DNA of 64,000 bases from Lanius collurio (lineage: Eukaryota; Chordata; Aves; Passeriformes; Laniidae). The notes below the pieces were generated by a model that did not search any database, was not told the origin of the DNA, and saw nothing but the letters and a program-made list of their open reading frames with translations. Positions 1 through 10,144 of the stretch are shown here, piece after piece. Positions within the stretch are counted from its first letter, which is position 1; the number at the start of each line of letters is the position of its first letter. A program made the position numbers and the translations under genes. The stretch covers positions 22,240,506 through 22,304,505 of the forward strand of contig JACBWW010000004.1 in NCBI GenBank assembly GCA_020086605.1, in the 5' to 3' direction.

Positions 1-482
1 TCAACTTTCAGATACCTTTCTTTTTTTATCCCTTTCTGAAAAGCAAAATAAAATGACATCTTTGTAGCTGACAGTCTAGGAATTTTTTCTTTGGCCAAGG
101 ACATTAAAAAGAGTGAGAAGTTACCACAGATGAGAGAGCTGACTTGGCTGTAATGTTAACATTTGTCGAGAAACTCCATCCCATATAAATTTGTGCAGAA
201 TCAGTACAAGGCTCAGGAAGACTGCCTCATAGTAACAGTTCATTCTGCTGCTAAAGACTAAAGTCAAACATAGCATACTTGCTTTTATACCTCTCTTACT
301 TCATAGAAATAAAAAGGGGAGGGAGTGTTTGTTTGGTTTGGGGTTTTGTTTTAATTTTTTTACAATGCCTCCTTGAAATTCTCAAATTGCTATTGAAAAA
401 TTCCATACTGGTTGAAGAATTGAGCTCTAGCCTGTGATAATTGCCATAAACGCTCATTGCAAGAGGGTATATAATTTCTCAC
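1..482 (-). other. AP4S1: AP4S1 intron 3 (partial)
   Basis: Intronic sequence after exon 3 on the minus strand. It is AT-rich, and no exon or recognisable repeat was seen. Confidence 0.8.
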
Positions 483-569
483 CTCTGTCTGGTCGATGCC
501 AACAACAATGAAAAGGGCTGCATACTGTCGGTACACCAGCTTGAAGTCCTTATACTCAACGAAAGAGCA
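483..569 (-). CDS. AP4S1: AP4S1 coding exon 3 (residues 47-75)
   Basis: The exon is 87 bases, exactly 29 codons in phase 0. It begins [10 protein letters not shown] and ends GIDQTE. On the minus strand the acceptor reads CTTCTGCCTAG and the donor reads GAG|GTGAGA. It continues directly from ...SRSKDE of the previous exon. Confidence 0.94.
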
Positions 570-2182
570 CTAGGCAGAAGAAAAATAAGCCAAATATAGC
601 AGCTGCCATTTAAGCATACAACTGTATAAAGCCCATTGCTCAAAGAGCCTCAGCTTTCAGGTTTGTAAGACCCAGAGAGAACAATGGATTTCCCAAGATC
701 CATCAATTTTGACTTGAAAGAAATTTAGTACGGTAACTGTTACACCACACTTTTCATATGCTGGCAGAAAATATGCCACCACTTTTTAAATGGAAAAACT
801 GAAACATGCAGAACTGAAGTGACTTGTTTGGTGTTATAAAGGCACCCAATACTTCCCCTTAATTTTCATTTGCAAGCCCTTTCAAAAAGAGACCTAAAGG
901 AAACTTTCCTATTTAAAAAAATTGTAACTTTTATAAGTTATAATTTTATAACCTATATAATAAATTATTAATATAAAATTATAACTATTTTAATGTAAAA
1001 ATTAAGAATATTAGCGTTCCAGACCTAGAGGGGAATTTGCACGTCTTTCCCAAGAGGAGGCAGGCAGGAGGTGGCGCCGTTACACGCCGCTAGGGAGATG
1101 CCGCCGCCTTTCCTCTCAGTGTCATTTTGCTCGGCGCCCGAAATGGCAGCGGCAGCGCCTGCGCTGGAGCTTGTGCTCGGAAATGCCCTCGCAGAGCTGC
1201 ACCAAGAGGTTCATTTCTTTAGCCACTGCCAAAGCTGCGAACTAAAGGACTTTATAAGAACTGCTGCTTTTATTGAGGTTTCCTAGAATAAAGTATGTGA
1301 GAAGAGCTGTGCAAGAACATACATCATTAATGAAAATTAAAGAAGCTGACTTCAGAATACAACCCAAAACACTTCATTCACTGTCCAAGTCACATATTTC
1401 TCCTCTAATTCGAGTAAATGTGCAAAAGTTTGGTGTTTTTCTTAAAGAACCAATGGTTCAATTAAGTGAGTAATGAAAATCTCAACTTTCATCCAAGAAG
1501 TTTTCCAACTTCTGGGTTTTCCGACTTTCTTGTGGAACACATGAACAATTTTTGAATAAAAAATAATTTTAGGTTTCTAATACAGAGACTTAAAACTTTG
1601 TGTTTCCAAATTCCCCTGTGCTTTAGATAATGTTTTCATAATTTGGAATCCTCTAGCCTAAGTTTTCTGTTTAAATTTAGAGCTGTCAGTACTCTGCCTT
1701 CTACCTTCTGGCAAAACAACAGTACTATCTCTCCATCCATCTCTACCAGACAAGTAATACAAGGATAAAATGAGTTTTTCCTGGACTTCTGAGCTTCTTC
1801 AAACAAACCAGAGGGATCTTCATGACAGTGATACACACTGCTCCAAAATCTCTATAAACCTGAGAAAAGCATATTTATTCAATTCAGAATAACAGATCAA
1901 TCAGCTGAACCCATAATCTAAAAACTCAAATCTTTTTTATCATGGGTACAAATGAAATAATGACCTGCAATGGACATTGATAGGTTTCAGAATTATCAAT
2001 AGGAAAGGTGTGAGATGTGGACAAAACAAACCTACAAAACTTACTTCATCCTTTGAACGGGAGAGGCAGTTTTTGATTACTTCAGCTTCCAGCATCGTCC
2101 GTTTAGTAATTTCTACATGCTCATAATACCTGGACAATCTTGTTTGACCTTGTTTGTTAACCATAAGAAAAAATTTTATCAT
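483..2182 (-). CDS. AP4S1: AP-4 complex subunit sigma-1 (5' coding part; remaining exons off left edge)
   Basis: Small (sigma) subunit of the heterotetrameric AP-4 adaptor, which sorts cargo such as ATG9A at the trans-Golgi network. Two coding exons are visible: 2045-2182 (residues 1-46) and 483-569 (residues 47-75). Together they cover about half of the roughly 144-residue family protein. The N-terminus begins [20 protein letters not shown], the hallmark start of the sigma/longin-like fold. The second exon encodes the conserved stretch [19 protein letters not shown]. The exons join in phase 0 with canonical splice sites. The start is the only in-frame ATG between the exon 2 acceptor and this motif. 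The gene lies head to head with STRN3, as in human. No frameshift or stop is seen. The identification rests on remembered family sequence and is very secure. Confidence 0.95.
937..985. repeat. AT-rich inverted repeat
   Basis: A perfect 13-base inverted repeat has arms at 937-949 and 973-985 around a 23-base AT-only-like spacer. It lies just upstream of the retrocopy-like GC-rich block. Confidence 0.6.
1040..1566 (+). pseudogene. Possible processed retrocopy of an unidentified gene
   Basis: A CpG-rich block starts abruptly in very AT-rich intron. At 1143 an ATG in strong Kozak context (GAAATGG) opens a frame starting [20 protein letters not shown], which stops at 1284-1286. A second frame, offset by one base from about 1273, continues with a protein-like stretch ([20 protein letters not shown]...) to a stop at 1471-1473. 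The composition switches from GC-rich to AT-rich with no intron between, as in a spliced mRNA whose first exon lay in a CpG island. An AATAAA followed by an A-rich stretch occurs near 1553-1566. I do not recognise the parent gene. Alternatives are an unannotated small gene or chance. The frame break suggests it is not functional. Confidence 0.35.
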
Positions 2183-2245
2183 TTCTTTTTTGTTGATTTC
2201 AGTGGTAGATTTCAATTTTGGGTGCAGGAATCAAGAAGAGTATTT
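2045..2245 (-). CDS. AP4S1: AP4S1 exon 2: 5'UTR plus first 46 codons
   Basis: The acceptor is a strong T/C tract ending CCCAG (minus strand, AG at 2247-2246), which places the exon start at 2245. About 63 bases of 5'UTR precede the ATG at 2182-2180. The 46 codons end ...SRSKDE before the donor GAA|GTAAGT at 2044. The frame stays open upstream of the ATG for some codons, but without another ATG. Confidence 0.92.
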
Positions 2246-5200
2246 CTGGGAGGGGGAAAAAAAAGAGTAGTAATACATAGGAGTAAAGACTTCCTAAAAG
2301 CTAGCCAGCCCAGCTATGCATATATTTATAACTGAGTTTATTGCCAAAACTTAGAACATTGAAAGAAAACTCAAATCTTTTGCAAGCATCCCATGGAAAA
2401 ACTCCCTTTCTTCCCCCACACAACTAATCACAAACTATCTATAAATAACAGCTTTCACAACTGAAATTTTCACACTTCAATCAAATTAATTTCTTTAGAG
2501 GATTTGGGAAACTGGAGGAGTCAACAATTACTTGTTCATAACCATAAATCTATTCTCCATTTTCTTCCTGCATGCTAGCTGGTTTGAGAACATTAACAGA
2601 AATTTGCCTGATACCAAGCCACACTAATACAGCTCCTAAGAACAAAATTTGCCTATAAGCACTTTTCCCCCCCCAACTTGTATTTAACAATTACATTCAT
2701 AACATTGTCATATCAAATTGAATTGCGAGATGACAAAGGGAAATACATGGGCCACAACATATCATCATTTTTTAATGCAGAATGAGATTCCTAAATATTT
2801 GGGTATCTGCAGTATCAACACACATCTTGAGCTGGACCAGGCGCTACTCAAATCCATCTTCTCCTGTCTGATTTCCCACTGATGCAAAAGGTAAATTCTG
2901 CACTCAATAAAAACTAAGTGTGGGTCTTCAACAGCTAAAGAGAAATCTGTTCACATTAATTAGTCAGAGCTTTACCTCAATGTAAGTAAGTATTAATCTA
3001 CTCAACACCACTGAAATATAGCTGTAGAATATAAATATACCACATGCAAAATATAGTGAAAAAGGACATTAAAAAGAGCACAGCACATATCAGAATTTGC
3101 TTGCTAAACAATTGACATCTCTGATGTTTTGAAAAGCATGAAAATAGGGTAAGAAGCAGATGTAATTTTTTGAAATAGAAGTTCTAGGTTATTTTCTTCA
3201 CTGCCTGAGAAGAATCACTATAATGTTTTCCATCTGACTCTATTTGGATCCCAGACTTACTGGCCCAAATACTCTTGAGGTTTGTGCACTGGAAGTACAG
3301 CAACTACTGCAAAAGTTATTCCTTTTATTTCAGTTCTGAAGAGTTGGTCCTTAACTGGTGCACCTAAGGTCTCACAGCTTCTGTGAGGAAGTCTAAACAG
3401 AAAGAATGTATCAGCAATCCAGAAAACAATACAGTGTAGTAGCTCTTTGTGTGAAAACAGTGTATCTTAATGGAGAAAAGCAAAAGGGGACAAAATAAAA
3501 GGCAAGCTGCATAGGTGCTGCATCATAATTTGCAACTTGAATAAGCTGGCTGTATACCATCCATGGGTGATAACATAGAAATCTTTCATGACAGTGATGC
3601 AAAAAGTCCCATATATTGTGCTGACACTAATTATTGCTTACTTCTGATTCACAGTGGTCACTTTTTTCTAAAAGAAAAGCCCTTTTACCATCACTTGGAT
3701 CTCAAGAAAGTGACCCTCTTTTTCTCAGTGTACTGTGGTTTACTCCATCTACAAAGAAGTTTAGATTTCTATATGGAATTTCAAATGTAGTTTTACTAAT
3801 TTGACTTGACACCGAGAATTCATTGTTAGTTCAGGATCAATCCTCAGGACAACAGAATCTGCTTGGAATCATGACAGTCTCAGAGCTTTCTCACCTCCTT
3901 CAGGCATGTGAAACCTCTTCAGGAACACACTTCTGTTGTGTCTGACAGAAGAGCTGTGGATCTGGTCAGTGCTGCTGCCGTGGTGTGCATGCAGCTTGTG
4001 AACTGCACCCACGGCTTCTGCATCAGCGCAAGTTCGTCTCTAAGAAAGAATTAACCAGATCATTAAGATAAAAAATGGCCCAGATAGAAATGTATGACGG
4101 GATCTTCACTGTTGGATGGCAAGTAGGCTGACATTGATGACTAAATGGGATACAACCATCTATACAATCTTTGCTGAGTTTAGTATGTGGCTCTTTTTTT
4201 CCCCCCACATTCTATTTTGAATTGCGGGTGGAAGTTAGAGTTGCAATAAGATGTCTTAATATTTTTAAGCATAAAGTGGAAACAGTAAGAAGATGAGTCA
4301 GATTTTGACACAAACCTTCCAAGAAGGACAAGAATGAACGACTCCTTCCAGCTCAGAATAAGGACCCCTAGCAAGGGCCAACCTCACGACAGAAGAAACC
4401 TGAAGCTTTAAAGCTACTTAAGAAGGAGCTGTGGCATGAAAGAGAAACAATCTAAGAAATGCTGCCCATTGTTTTAAGCAAGCTCAGACACAGGAGACCA
4501 ACTGTAACAGATAATAACAGCAGCACAGACAGCTTTTCTTTTTTATCTGAGTTTTACACTTCATCTTTGTGTTTGGCACTGCTGAAACAACAATTAATGG
4601 TTCTCTGTTTTGATCCAAGCTATTTTAATAATTTAGTTAGAAATGATACCAAGGGCTTGAGAACAGGAGGACAGGGAGGACAATACAACTACCCCAGGAG
4701 CACTTTGAGTTACGTTAAGCAATATATAACAGCAAAACATACAACAAATTGATACATATGATCCTCCTGCAGGATTTGCCCCTAATCCTAATTATTCCTT
4801 TATTAACCTAATCTTTGTACATGGTTAATCCCTTTATCCCTTTCTGAAGTTATGACTATTTTAACTGCATTTATCCTTATGAATGGCCTGGATTGTTTTA
4901 CAGATGAAAATATTTAGACCAGATTGTTGGTGGGTTTTTTTTTTTTAATCTTCACAAATGCTCTTATCCAGAATAGATAAAAAAAATAAAAAAATGTGAT
5001 AGCAGAGGTAGAACCACAATAGCACTCAAATATTTTACCTGTAATTTATGAGACAATTATTATTCATAGGATTGGAAAACATAATCAAGTAATCAGTCTG
5101 TAGGAGAGGTCCACTCTTTCTGTAGCCATTTCTGTATTTTCCCACCAGCCCCAAAGATAGCTTTCAAAATTTTAACCAGAAATTTTGTTCAAATAAATGG

Positions 5201-5944
5201 CAGCACAAGCACACAGTTTTGTGCAGAAAAACTGGAATAAATCAACAAGTTCACATAATAATTTTGTAAAAATTTACAAAAGGCATGCAAGCATAGCTGA
5301 CTTTGAGAATAATGCCAGTGTTAAAAATATCTTAAGGGGTTTCTTTATTTCCTTTAGAACTACTGAAAAAAATCACTTGTAGTAATAAAAGCATTTGCTT
5401 GCACAATTTAGGCAAAAAAGGGAAACGACTGAGTTTTGTTTCTAAAAAACAAAATTTATTTTTTCTCTTTTTATCTTGGCTTTCAGATATAGAAAACATG
5501 TTAAAATTAGGTTTGCATATGTAGGACGCAAAGAAACCTGTGAAATATAATAAACAAAAAGCATTTGTGCATGTCAAGGGGTAAAGAAACCCTATTCCTT
5601 CAAGTTCTTTGTATTTGAGAAGCTACCATTTATGATCAATAATCACTACTCTACTTACAAAGCCAGCTACTCTTCTTCTGATACAACTCTTACGTGCTTT
5701 TCTGAGCATTCTCACGCACATGCCTGCGTGTATCCCTGCACATACACACGGATTATGATGCTTTTATGCATGCAGAATCAAATGGTTCAAGGGAATTGGT
5801 GACATGATGCAAGCCTTTCATATGTCTGCCATTATTTTGCTCATTTTAGTAATGAAAAGACATGACTATCTGAAGGCTGTTTGTCAGAAATGAATAGGCT
5901 GCCTCATTCCAGGTCACTGGACAACTATCTGCATCACAAATGCG

Positions 5945-6180
5945 CTTAGGAACTGAAGACTGGAAGAGACTATCGAGATCCTGATGGACTATCAACTCCA
6001 ACTCTCTCCATCCTAGTCAACCAAGCATTAGAAATTTTGTCCAGAGCAGCCTATTGTATATGCTTCCTGCATGTCCTGCATACCCAATCTACAAAACACC
6101 TATGAAACTATCACTAAATGAAGACTCCCTACAGACAAAAATCTCAGAAGATATCACTTGGGGAAGATGTAAAAAGTCTG
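5945..6180 (-). mobile_element. Old CR1-like LINE 3' fragment
   Basis: The plus strand reads roughly like the reverse complement of a diverged CR1 3' end: a GACTGGAAGAGACTATCGAG type start, then a CCAAC block and an ATGAAGACTCCCTACA stretch. Divergence is high and the boundaries are approximate. Confidence 0.35.
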
Positions 6181-7129
6181 GAAATTGCAAACTTTCCTTC
6201 AAAAGAAATTACCTTCAGGAGTGACTAAGTAGCACTCTCCTTTGCTTCCTGTACAAAATACTTCTTCTGGAAGGATAATTTGGCATGCATACAGATAACA
6301 TACAGTTTATCTGCTGTGATTTAAATATGAGCTTTTACAGTGTATTAGATCTCACCCTCATTAAAATATCTCTCACGGATAAATATCTATGAGATGAAAC
6401 TCCTATCATGATTGGCCTGTGTGACTCACACTGCCAGGCTGATGGTTCAGGAGCTGCTTCCAGGACATGTCAGCTCTGCAGGCTCCATAACCACATGAGA
6501 CACCTCAAAGTATCTTGTCCCTGTTTGAGTGACACTCCTTTTCAGATAACAGCTGAGACCTCACAGAGAGGCAAAGCCTGCAATACCTGTTCTTCAGATA
6601 AAAAGATCATTAATCTCCAGCAAGGCTGACCCAGCTGATTCTACATGTAGCAATATAAAGCATATTTTAAGCATAACTTTAATTACTTCTCTGGTATAGA
6701 TACAAGCACTGAATTTAGTTTGTCACAGATTTCACTAATATTTATACATATTCTGGCATATAAATTATAAAAAAAGAAACACAACCTAAGTTTGAATTGT
6801 ACTTGCTGTACAGCTGTAATTCAAATTAGACATGTGTCTCTCAAACTAAAACCACAACAGTCAATGTCTACAGATTTAAAAGTATTTTAGTTATTGCACT
6901 CTTAAGAAAGGTTTGCCACATTCTCGGGCTCTCAGCTAGAATGCAAGTAAGAGATAAAATCTTGCAAAGAAGAAATGGCATGACTGCATATTTACAGAAC
7001 TGCTTCACCAAGAATTAAAATAAATGTTAGATAGAACTTTAGGTAAATAATGTACTGCACTGTCCAACTCTAAACAAGTTGATTTTCTGGATGCAGAGAT
7101 CTGATGGTACTTCATGTGTGTATGAAATG

Positions 7130-7553
7130 TAGAATTATAGAATATTCTGAGTTGGAAGGGACCCACAAAGATCATTGTGTCCAACTCCTGGCCTGCACAG
7201 AAAACCCCAAGAGTCACACCCTGTGCCTAAAAGTGTTGTCCAAACGCTTCTTGAACTCTGTCATCCACTCAGCTTAGTGCTGTGACCGCTTCCCTGGGGA
7301 GCTGTTCCAGGGCCCAACCACCCTCTGGGTGAGAGCCTTTTCCTGATATCCCACCTAAGCCTCCCCTGGCACAGCTTCAGGCCATTCCCTTGGGTCCTGT
7401 CACTGGTCACCACAGAGAAGAGATCAGTGCCTGCCCCTCCTCTTCCCCTCAAGAGGAAATTGTTGACTGTGATTGAGGTCTCCCCTCAGTCTCCTCCAGG
7501 CTGAACACAACAAGCTGCTCCCCATATGGCTTCTCCTCTAGGCCCTTCACCAA
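7130..7553 (-). mobile_element. CR1 LINE 3' fragment, 5'-truncated
   Basis: The plus strand is the reverse complement of an avian CR1 3' region. It starts with two degenerate copies of the 8-base CR1 terminal repeat (AGAATTATAGAAT), then TGAGTTGGAAGGGACC, then the TTGTCCAAACGCTTCTTGAA, GAGCTGTTCCAGG and CAGGCTGAAC landmarks. The element therefore points to the minus strand with its 3' end at 7130. There is no coding capacity. Confidence 0.9.
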
Positions 7554-9025
7554 AGGCAGAACAAAATGAGTTAAACTGGAATTAAAACAGAATTGAAAAT
7601 TTTAAAATGGCTACATGATAAAGGCATGAAGCACAGGCAGGTGTAGCACAGGAACAAGTACTTTTTATATTTTTGTTTACTGAGCTTCCTATAGATTCAT
7701 TGCACAAAACCACGTAGCAAATGAAGACCACACACATAATCAGAACCCTTGGTCTTGCTACTTTTGTTCTGACTGTGACTAAGGCTTTAATAAAACCACA
7801 CCCAATTTTAAATTTATCAGTGAAAGTAATTTTTGCATTCTGGTTAAACACTGTGCCCATAACAATTCACCAAAAAGATGAAACAAGTATGTCTATGTGG
7901 CTTCAAAATAAAACAGTGTATTCAATTTCAGGACAGGGATTTTTTAAAAAGGCAGCCTTAATTATCTAGGGAAGTCAAGGGAGGAAGGAAAGAATAAAAA
8001 AAGTTTTCCTTTGCCGTTGTCAAAATGCTGGCTGAAAATAGCAACAGAATTAAACTGCAATAACTCCCATATACTCAGGAATGAGAAAAGTCATGGACAA
8101 TTGGAGCAAAACAAAAGATTAAACTGGTTATGAGCTAAGTCTCAGTTTTTAAATAATGATTAAGTACTGTCAGTAGACAATGAAAACAAATCAGCTGAGG
8201 TGGAAAGGAGTTGGATTTAGATTGCCTAATGAGTATGGAATCAGGAAGAATGTACAATGACATTTTAGTAGGAAATGATTTAATGGAGAAGAAAGGAAGG
8301 ACTGGTTGAACTAACTGAAGCATCAATATACACCTAAGGAAAGATTATTAATGAAAGGAAACACCAGTACTAAGACAAACATTATTTTTTCCCAGTAAGT
8401 AACAGAAGTCCAAGTCTGTCAAGAATGGACCTTTTTAAGGAAACTATCCACGTAGTGAATTTTTACAGCATGCAAAACTTTTAAGAGAGGCAAAACCAAA
8501 GACCTACCTTACTTAAAACATGTGACTTACAGATCATTTGAAAGAGGATGTGACGATAATTTTTAAGTACTACATTTTAAAGCAGTATTTTGCAACCGAG
8601 ATAATTGCACCATATTCAAACTACAGCATCAAATGCTGCATTGCTATCACTGGTAAAACTGAGCCAGATAAAATAGACCGGTAATTTCTTGCAAAACCGT
8701 CCTCACGTGGAAAAGACTTTTGAATAGCGAACACAGTGCACTCTTCCTCATCAAGCGGGGAATACTTTACACACATCCCAACCAAGAGATTATGAAAATG
8801 ACCAGAGACTACCCAGCTTCCAGAAACATACCATAAATTTAATACACCTATTCTAAACCAACTCCATGTAGGACAAACTCAGCGCACCATTAAACCGCGC
8901 AGAGTCTCAAAAACTGAAGTGTTTGAGGCGCGCTGCGGTCACAGGCCCCGGCCTGGCCGCACTCCCGCCACTCTTCCCAGGGCGTTCGGCACTCCCGCGG
9001 CGCGGGGCGAACCGAGCGTCCCCGC

Positions 9026-9033
9026 CACTTCCG
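9026..9033 (-). promoter_or_regulatory. ETS/GABP-like site
   Basis: CACTTCCG (CGGAAGTG on the minus strand) matches the ETS-family core. It lies inside the CpG island, downstream of the probable AP4S1 donor. Confidence 0.4.
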
Positions 9034-9199
9034 ACTGCCATCCGGAGCCGACGGGAACCGCCCGGCCGAGCCCCAGGCGGCCAGCCCCATCACCGACCGG
9101 CCGACCCGGGGCCGGCCCAGGCGGGGGCGAGGCCTCCCCGCCGCGAGCACCGACTGCCAGCCCCAGGCCCGTCCCGCTCCCCCCGGGCGCGGCGCTCAC

Positions 9200-9340
9200 C
9201 TCCCTCCCGCGCAGGCGCGTCGGGCCGCAGGCGGTGGCGGCGGCCAGGCCGCGGTTTCCCGGTAGGCGCCGCTCGCTCCCCGCCCGGCCGGGTGGGAGGG
9301 TGGGAGGGCCGCGGGGCTGTAATGGCGGCTGGCGGCGGCT
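9200..9340 (-). other. AP4S1: Probable non-coding first exon of AP4S1 (5' end not fixed)
   Basis: On the minus strand a good donor, GAG|GTGAGC, sits at 9200/9199 inside the CpG island. It is correctly oriented to splice to the exon 2 acceptor at 2246. The first exon of AP4S1 is usually non-coding, which fits. The transcription start cannot be seen and may lie in or near the N gap, so the upper limit given is only a guess. Confidence 0.5.
9209..9218. promoter_or_regulatory. NRF1-like palindromic site
   Basis: GCGCAGGCGC fits the GCGCAnGCGC core of NRF1. It lies in the probable AP4S1 first exon. Confidence 0.4.
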
Positions 9341-9341
9341 C

Positions 9342-9741
9342 NNNNNNNNNNNNNNNNNNNNNNNNNNNNNNNNNNNNNNNNNNNNNNNNNNNNNNNNNNN
9401 NNNNNNNNNNNNNNNNNNNNNNNNNNNNNNNNNNNNNNNNNNNNNNNNNNNNNNNNNNNNNNNNNNNNNNNNNNNNNNNNNNNNNNNNNNNNNNNNNNNN
9501 NNNNNNNNNNNNNNNNNNNNNNNNNNNNNNNNNNNNNNNNNNNNNNNNNNNNNNNNNNNNNNNNNNNNNNNNNNNNNNNNNNNNNNNNNNNNNNNNNNNN
9601 NNNNNNNNNNNNNNNNNNNNNNNNNNNNNNNNNNNNNNNNNNNNNNNNNNNNNNNNNNNNNNNNNNNNNNNNNNNNNNNNNNNNNNNNNNNNNNNNNNNN
9701 NNNNNNNNNNNNNNNNNNNNNNNNNNNNNNNNNNNNNNNNN
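9342..9741. other. Assembly gap (400 N)
   Basis: Exactly 400 N between GC-rich flanks, so the length is probably an estimate or placeholder. It removes the core promoter, the likely start sites of both genes and part of the STRN3 5'UTR. Apparent long open frames that cross it are artefacts. Confidence 1.
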
Positions 9742-9823
9742 CCCAGCCAGCGCCGCTCGCCCCCTCCCCGGCCCCTGCTCCCGGCCCCCGCCGCGGGACG
9801 AGGAGGAGGGCTCCCCGCAGACA

Positions 9824-10144
9824 ATGGACGAGCACCCTGGAGCTGGAGGAGGCGGTGGGATGGCGGCCGCCCCTAGACCGCAGCAGCCGCCGCCGCAGGC
9901 GGGTGGGAACGTGAACCTGCAGTCGGGTGGGGGCTGCGTGGGGGCTGGAGCCGGCGGAGGAGGAGGGCAACAGCCGCAGCCCCAGGGCCCCGTGGCCCCG
10001 GCCGGTCAGGAGGCGGCGGGCCCCGCCGAGCTGTCCCGGCCCCAGCACTACACCATCCCGGGGATCCTGCACTACATCCAGCACGAGTGGGCTCGCTTCG
10101 AGATGGAGAGGGCGCACTGGGAGGTGGAGCGGGCCGAGCTCCAG
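9824..10144 (+). CDS. STRN3: STRN3 exon 1 (residues 1-107)
   Basis: The start ACAATGG has a strong Kozak context. A second in-frame ATG at codon 13 (GGGATGG) could also start translation. The exon encodes a low-complexity Gly/Pro/Gln-rich leader, then [19 protein letters not shown] with the caveolin-binding motif and the start of the coiled coil. The donor is CCAG|GTACGG, phase 0. The 5'UTR visible after the gap is 9742-9823. Confidence 0.95.

Larger units (their letters stand above)
570..2044 (-). other. AP4S1: AP4S1 intron 2
   Basis: Intron of 1,475 bases between two canonical splice sites. It contains an AT-rich inverted repeat (937-949 with 973-985) and the GC-rich retrocopy-like segment described separately. 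The rest is unremarkable. Confidence 0.85.
2246..9199 (-). other. AP4S1: AP4S1 intron 1
   Basis: About 7 kb between the probable first exon and exon 2. It contains one clear CR1 fragment (7130-7553) and one weaker one (about 5945-6180). No further exon was recognised. Open frames here (for example 4459-4752 and 7582-7860) show no family resemblance. Confidence 0.65.
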
